Part shown: one piece after another, positions 63,761 to 64,000 of the stretch
Position numbering within the stretch: position 1 is the first letter of the stretch
Layout: the number at the start of each line of letters is the position of its first letter
Assembly: GCA_054601695.1 (NCBI GenBank)
Contig: BAAHQB010000017.1
Coordinates: 1,116,001-1,180,000 of the forward strand
Direction of reading: 5' to 3'
DNA from: Amorphochlora amoebiformis
Taxonomy: Eukaryota > Cercozoa > Chlorarachniophyceae
DNA length: 64,000 nt
Notes under the pieces: generated by a model
Seen by the model: only the letters and a program-made list of their open reading frames with translations
The model's database searches: none
Told to the model about the DNA's origin: nothing
Position numbers and translations under genes: made by a program

Positions 63761-64000
63761 GGATCTCTCTCTCTCTCTCTTTCTCTGGATCTCTCTCTCT
63801 CTCTCTTTCTCTGGATCTCTCTCTCTCTCTTTCTCTGGATCTCTCTCTCTCTCTTTCTCTGGATCTCTCTCTCTCTCTTTCTCTGGATCTCTCTCTCTCT
63901 CTTTCTCTGGATCTCTCTCTCTGTCTCTGTCTCTCTCTTTCTCCTGTTTTGTTGATCTGGTGGTCTGTCGTAGCCACTCGAAATAATCAGTTCTGATGTT
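62652..64000. repeat. CT-rich minisatellites
   Basis: 62755-63050: (TC)n broken regularly by TTCCCATC; 63052-63062: an 11-base C run; 63160-63940: units of TCTCTCTTTCTCTGGATC with variable (TC)n length, at least 15 copies. Long Ser-Leu and Arg-Glu frames on both strands are artefacts of the repeat. I see no gene to the right edge. Confidence 0.93.

Noticed and set aside
63096-63986. Long Ser-Leu and Arg-Glu open frames (up to 296 codons)
   Set aside because: They exist in several frames of both strands because the CT repeat has no stop codons; no start context or domain.

Overview
The window is nuclear DNA of a eukaryotic protist. Its genes are cut into many short exons (about 26 to 360 bp) joined by GT-AG introns. 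Most introns are stretches of (TA)n microsatellite up to several hundred bases long, and short CCCTAA/TTAGGG telomere-type arrays also sit inside introns. I read exons by translating the non-TA islands, requiring splice sites, and checking that codon phase carries from exon to exon. Six genes read this way close with no leftover base. A CHCC zinc-finger protein of the complex I NDUFS6 type argues against Apicomplexa, chromerids and dinoflagellates, which lack that complex. The cyclic-nucleotide-dependent AGC kinase with several nucleotide-binding domains, the GRED-type motif in its N-terminus and the TTAGGG repeat suggest an SAR-group protist, perhaps a stramenopile. That placement is inference and weak.

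Layout, left to right: the 5' part of an NDUFS6-like gene (51-430, minus, running off the left edge); a coiled-coil protein (2434-2961, minus) divergent from ribosomal stalk protein P0 (3208-6070, plus, 11 exons); a PKG-type kinase (7966 to about 30567, minus, 36 exons, about 913 aa) divergent from a secreted pepsin-family aspartic protease (31097-49610, plus, 17 exons, about 438 aa); a stefin-type cystatin (52623-53221, minus, 3 exons, 92 aa); a WW-domain protein (55467-56149, minus) divergent from a C2-domain protein (56385-57798, plus); a Ser/Pro-rich protein (58373-62651, plus, 7 exons); and CT-rich minisatellite to the right edge. Three gene pairs are divergent with only about 240-530 bp between start codons.

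The most unusual property is structural. Around many exons the introns carry serial partial copies of the exon edge together with its splice site, spaced by TA tracts or, in one intron, by telomere-type repeats. Copies of an exon head (with its 3' splice site) lie upstream of the exon; copies of an exon tail (with its 5' splice site) lie downstream. I call these splice-junction echoes. They range from identical to badly decayed, reach about ten copies at one exon, and in two places appear to have changed coding potential (a duplicated 47-bp exon and a triplicated 3' splice site). The functional genes show no obvious joint pathway: translation, cyclic-nucleotide signalling, secretory proteolysis, cysteine-protease inhibition and mitochondrial respiration are represented.
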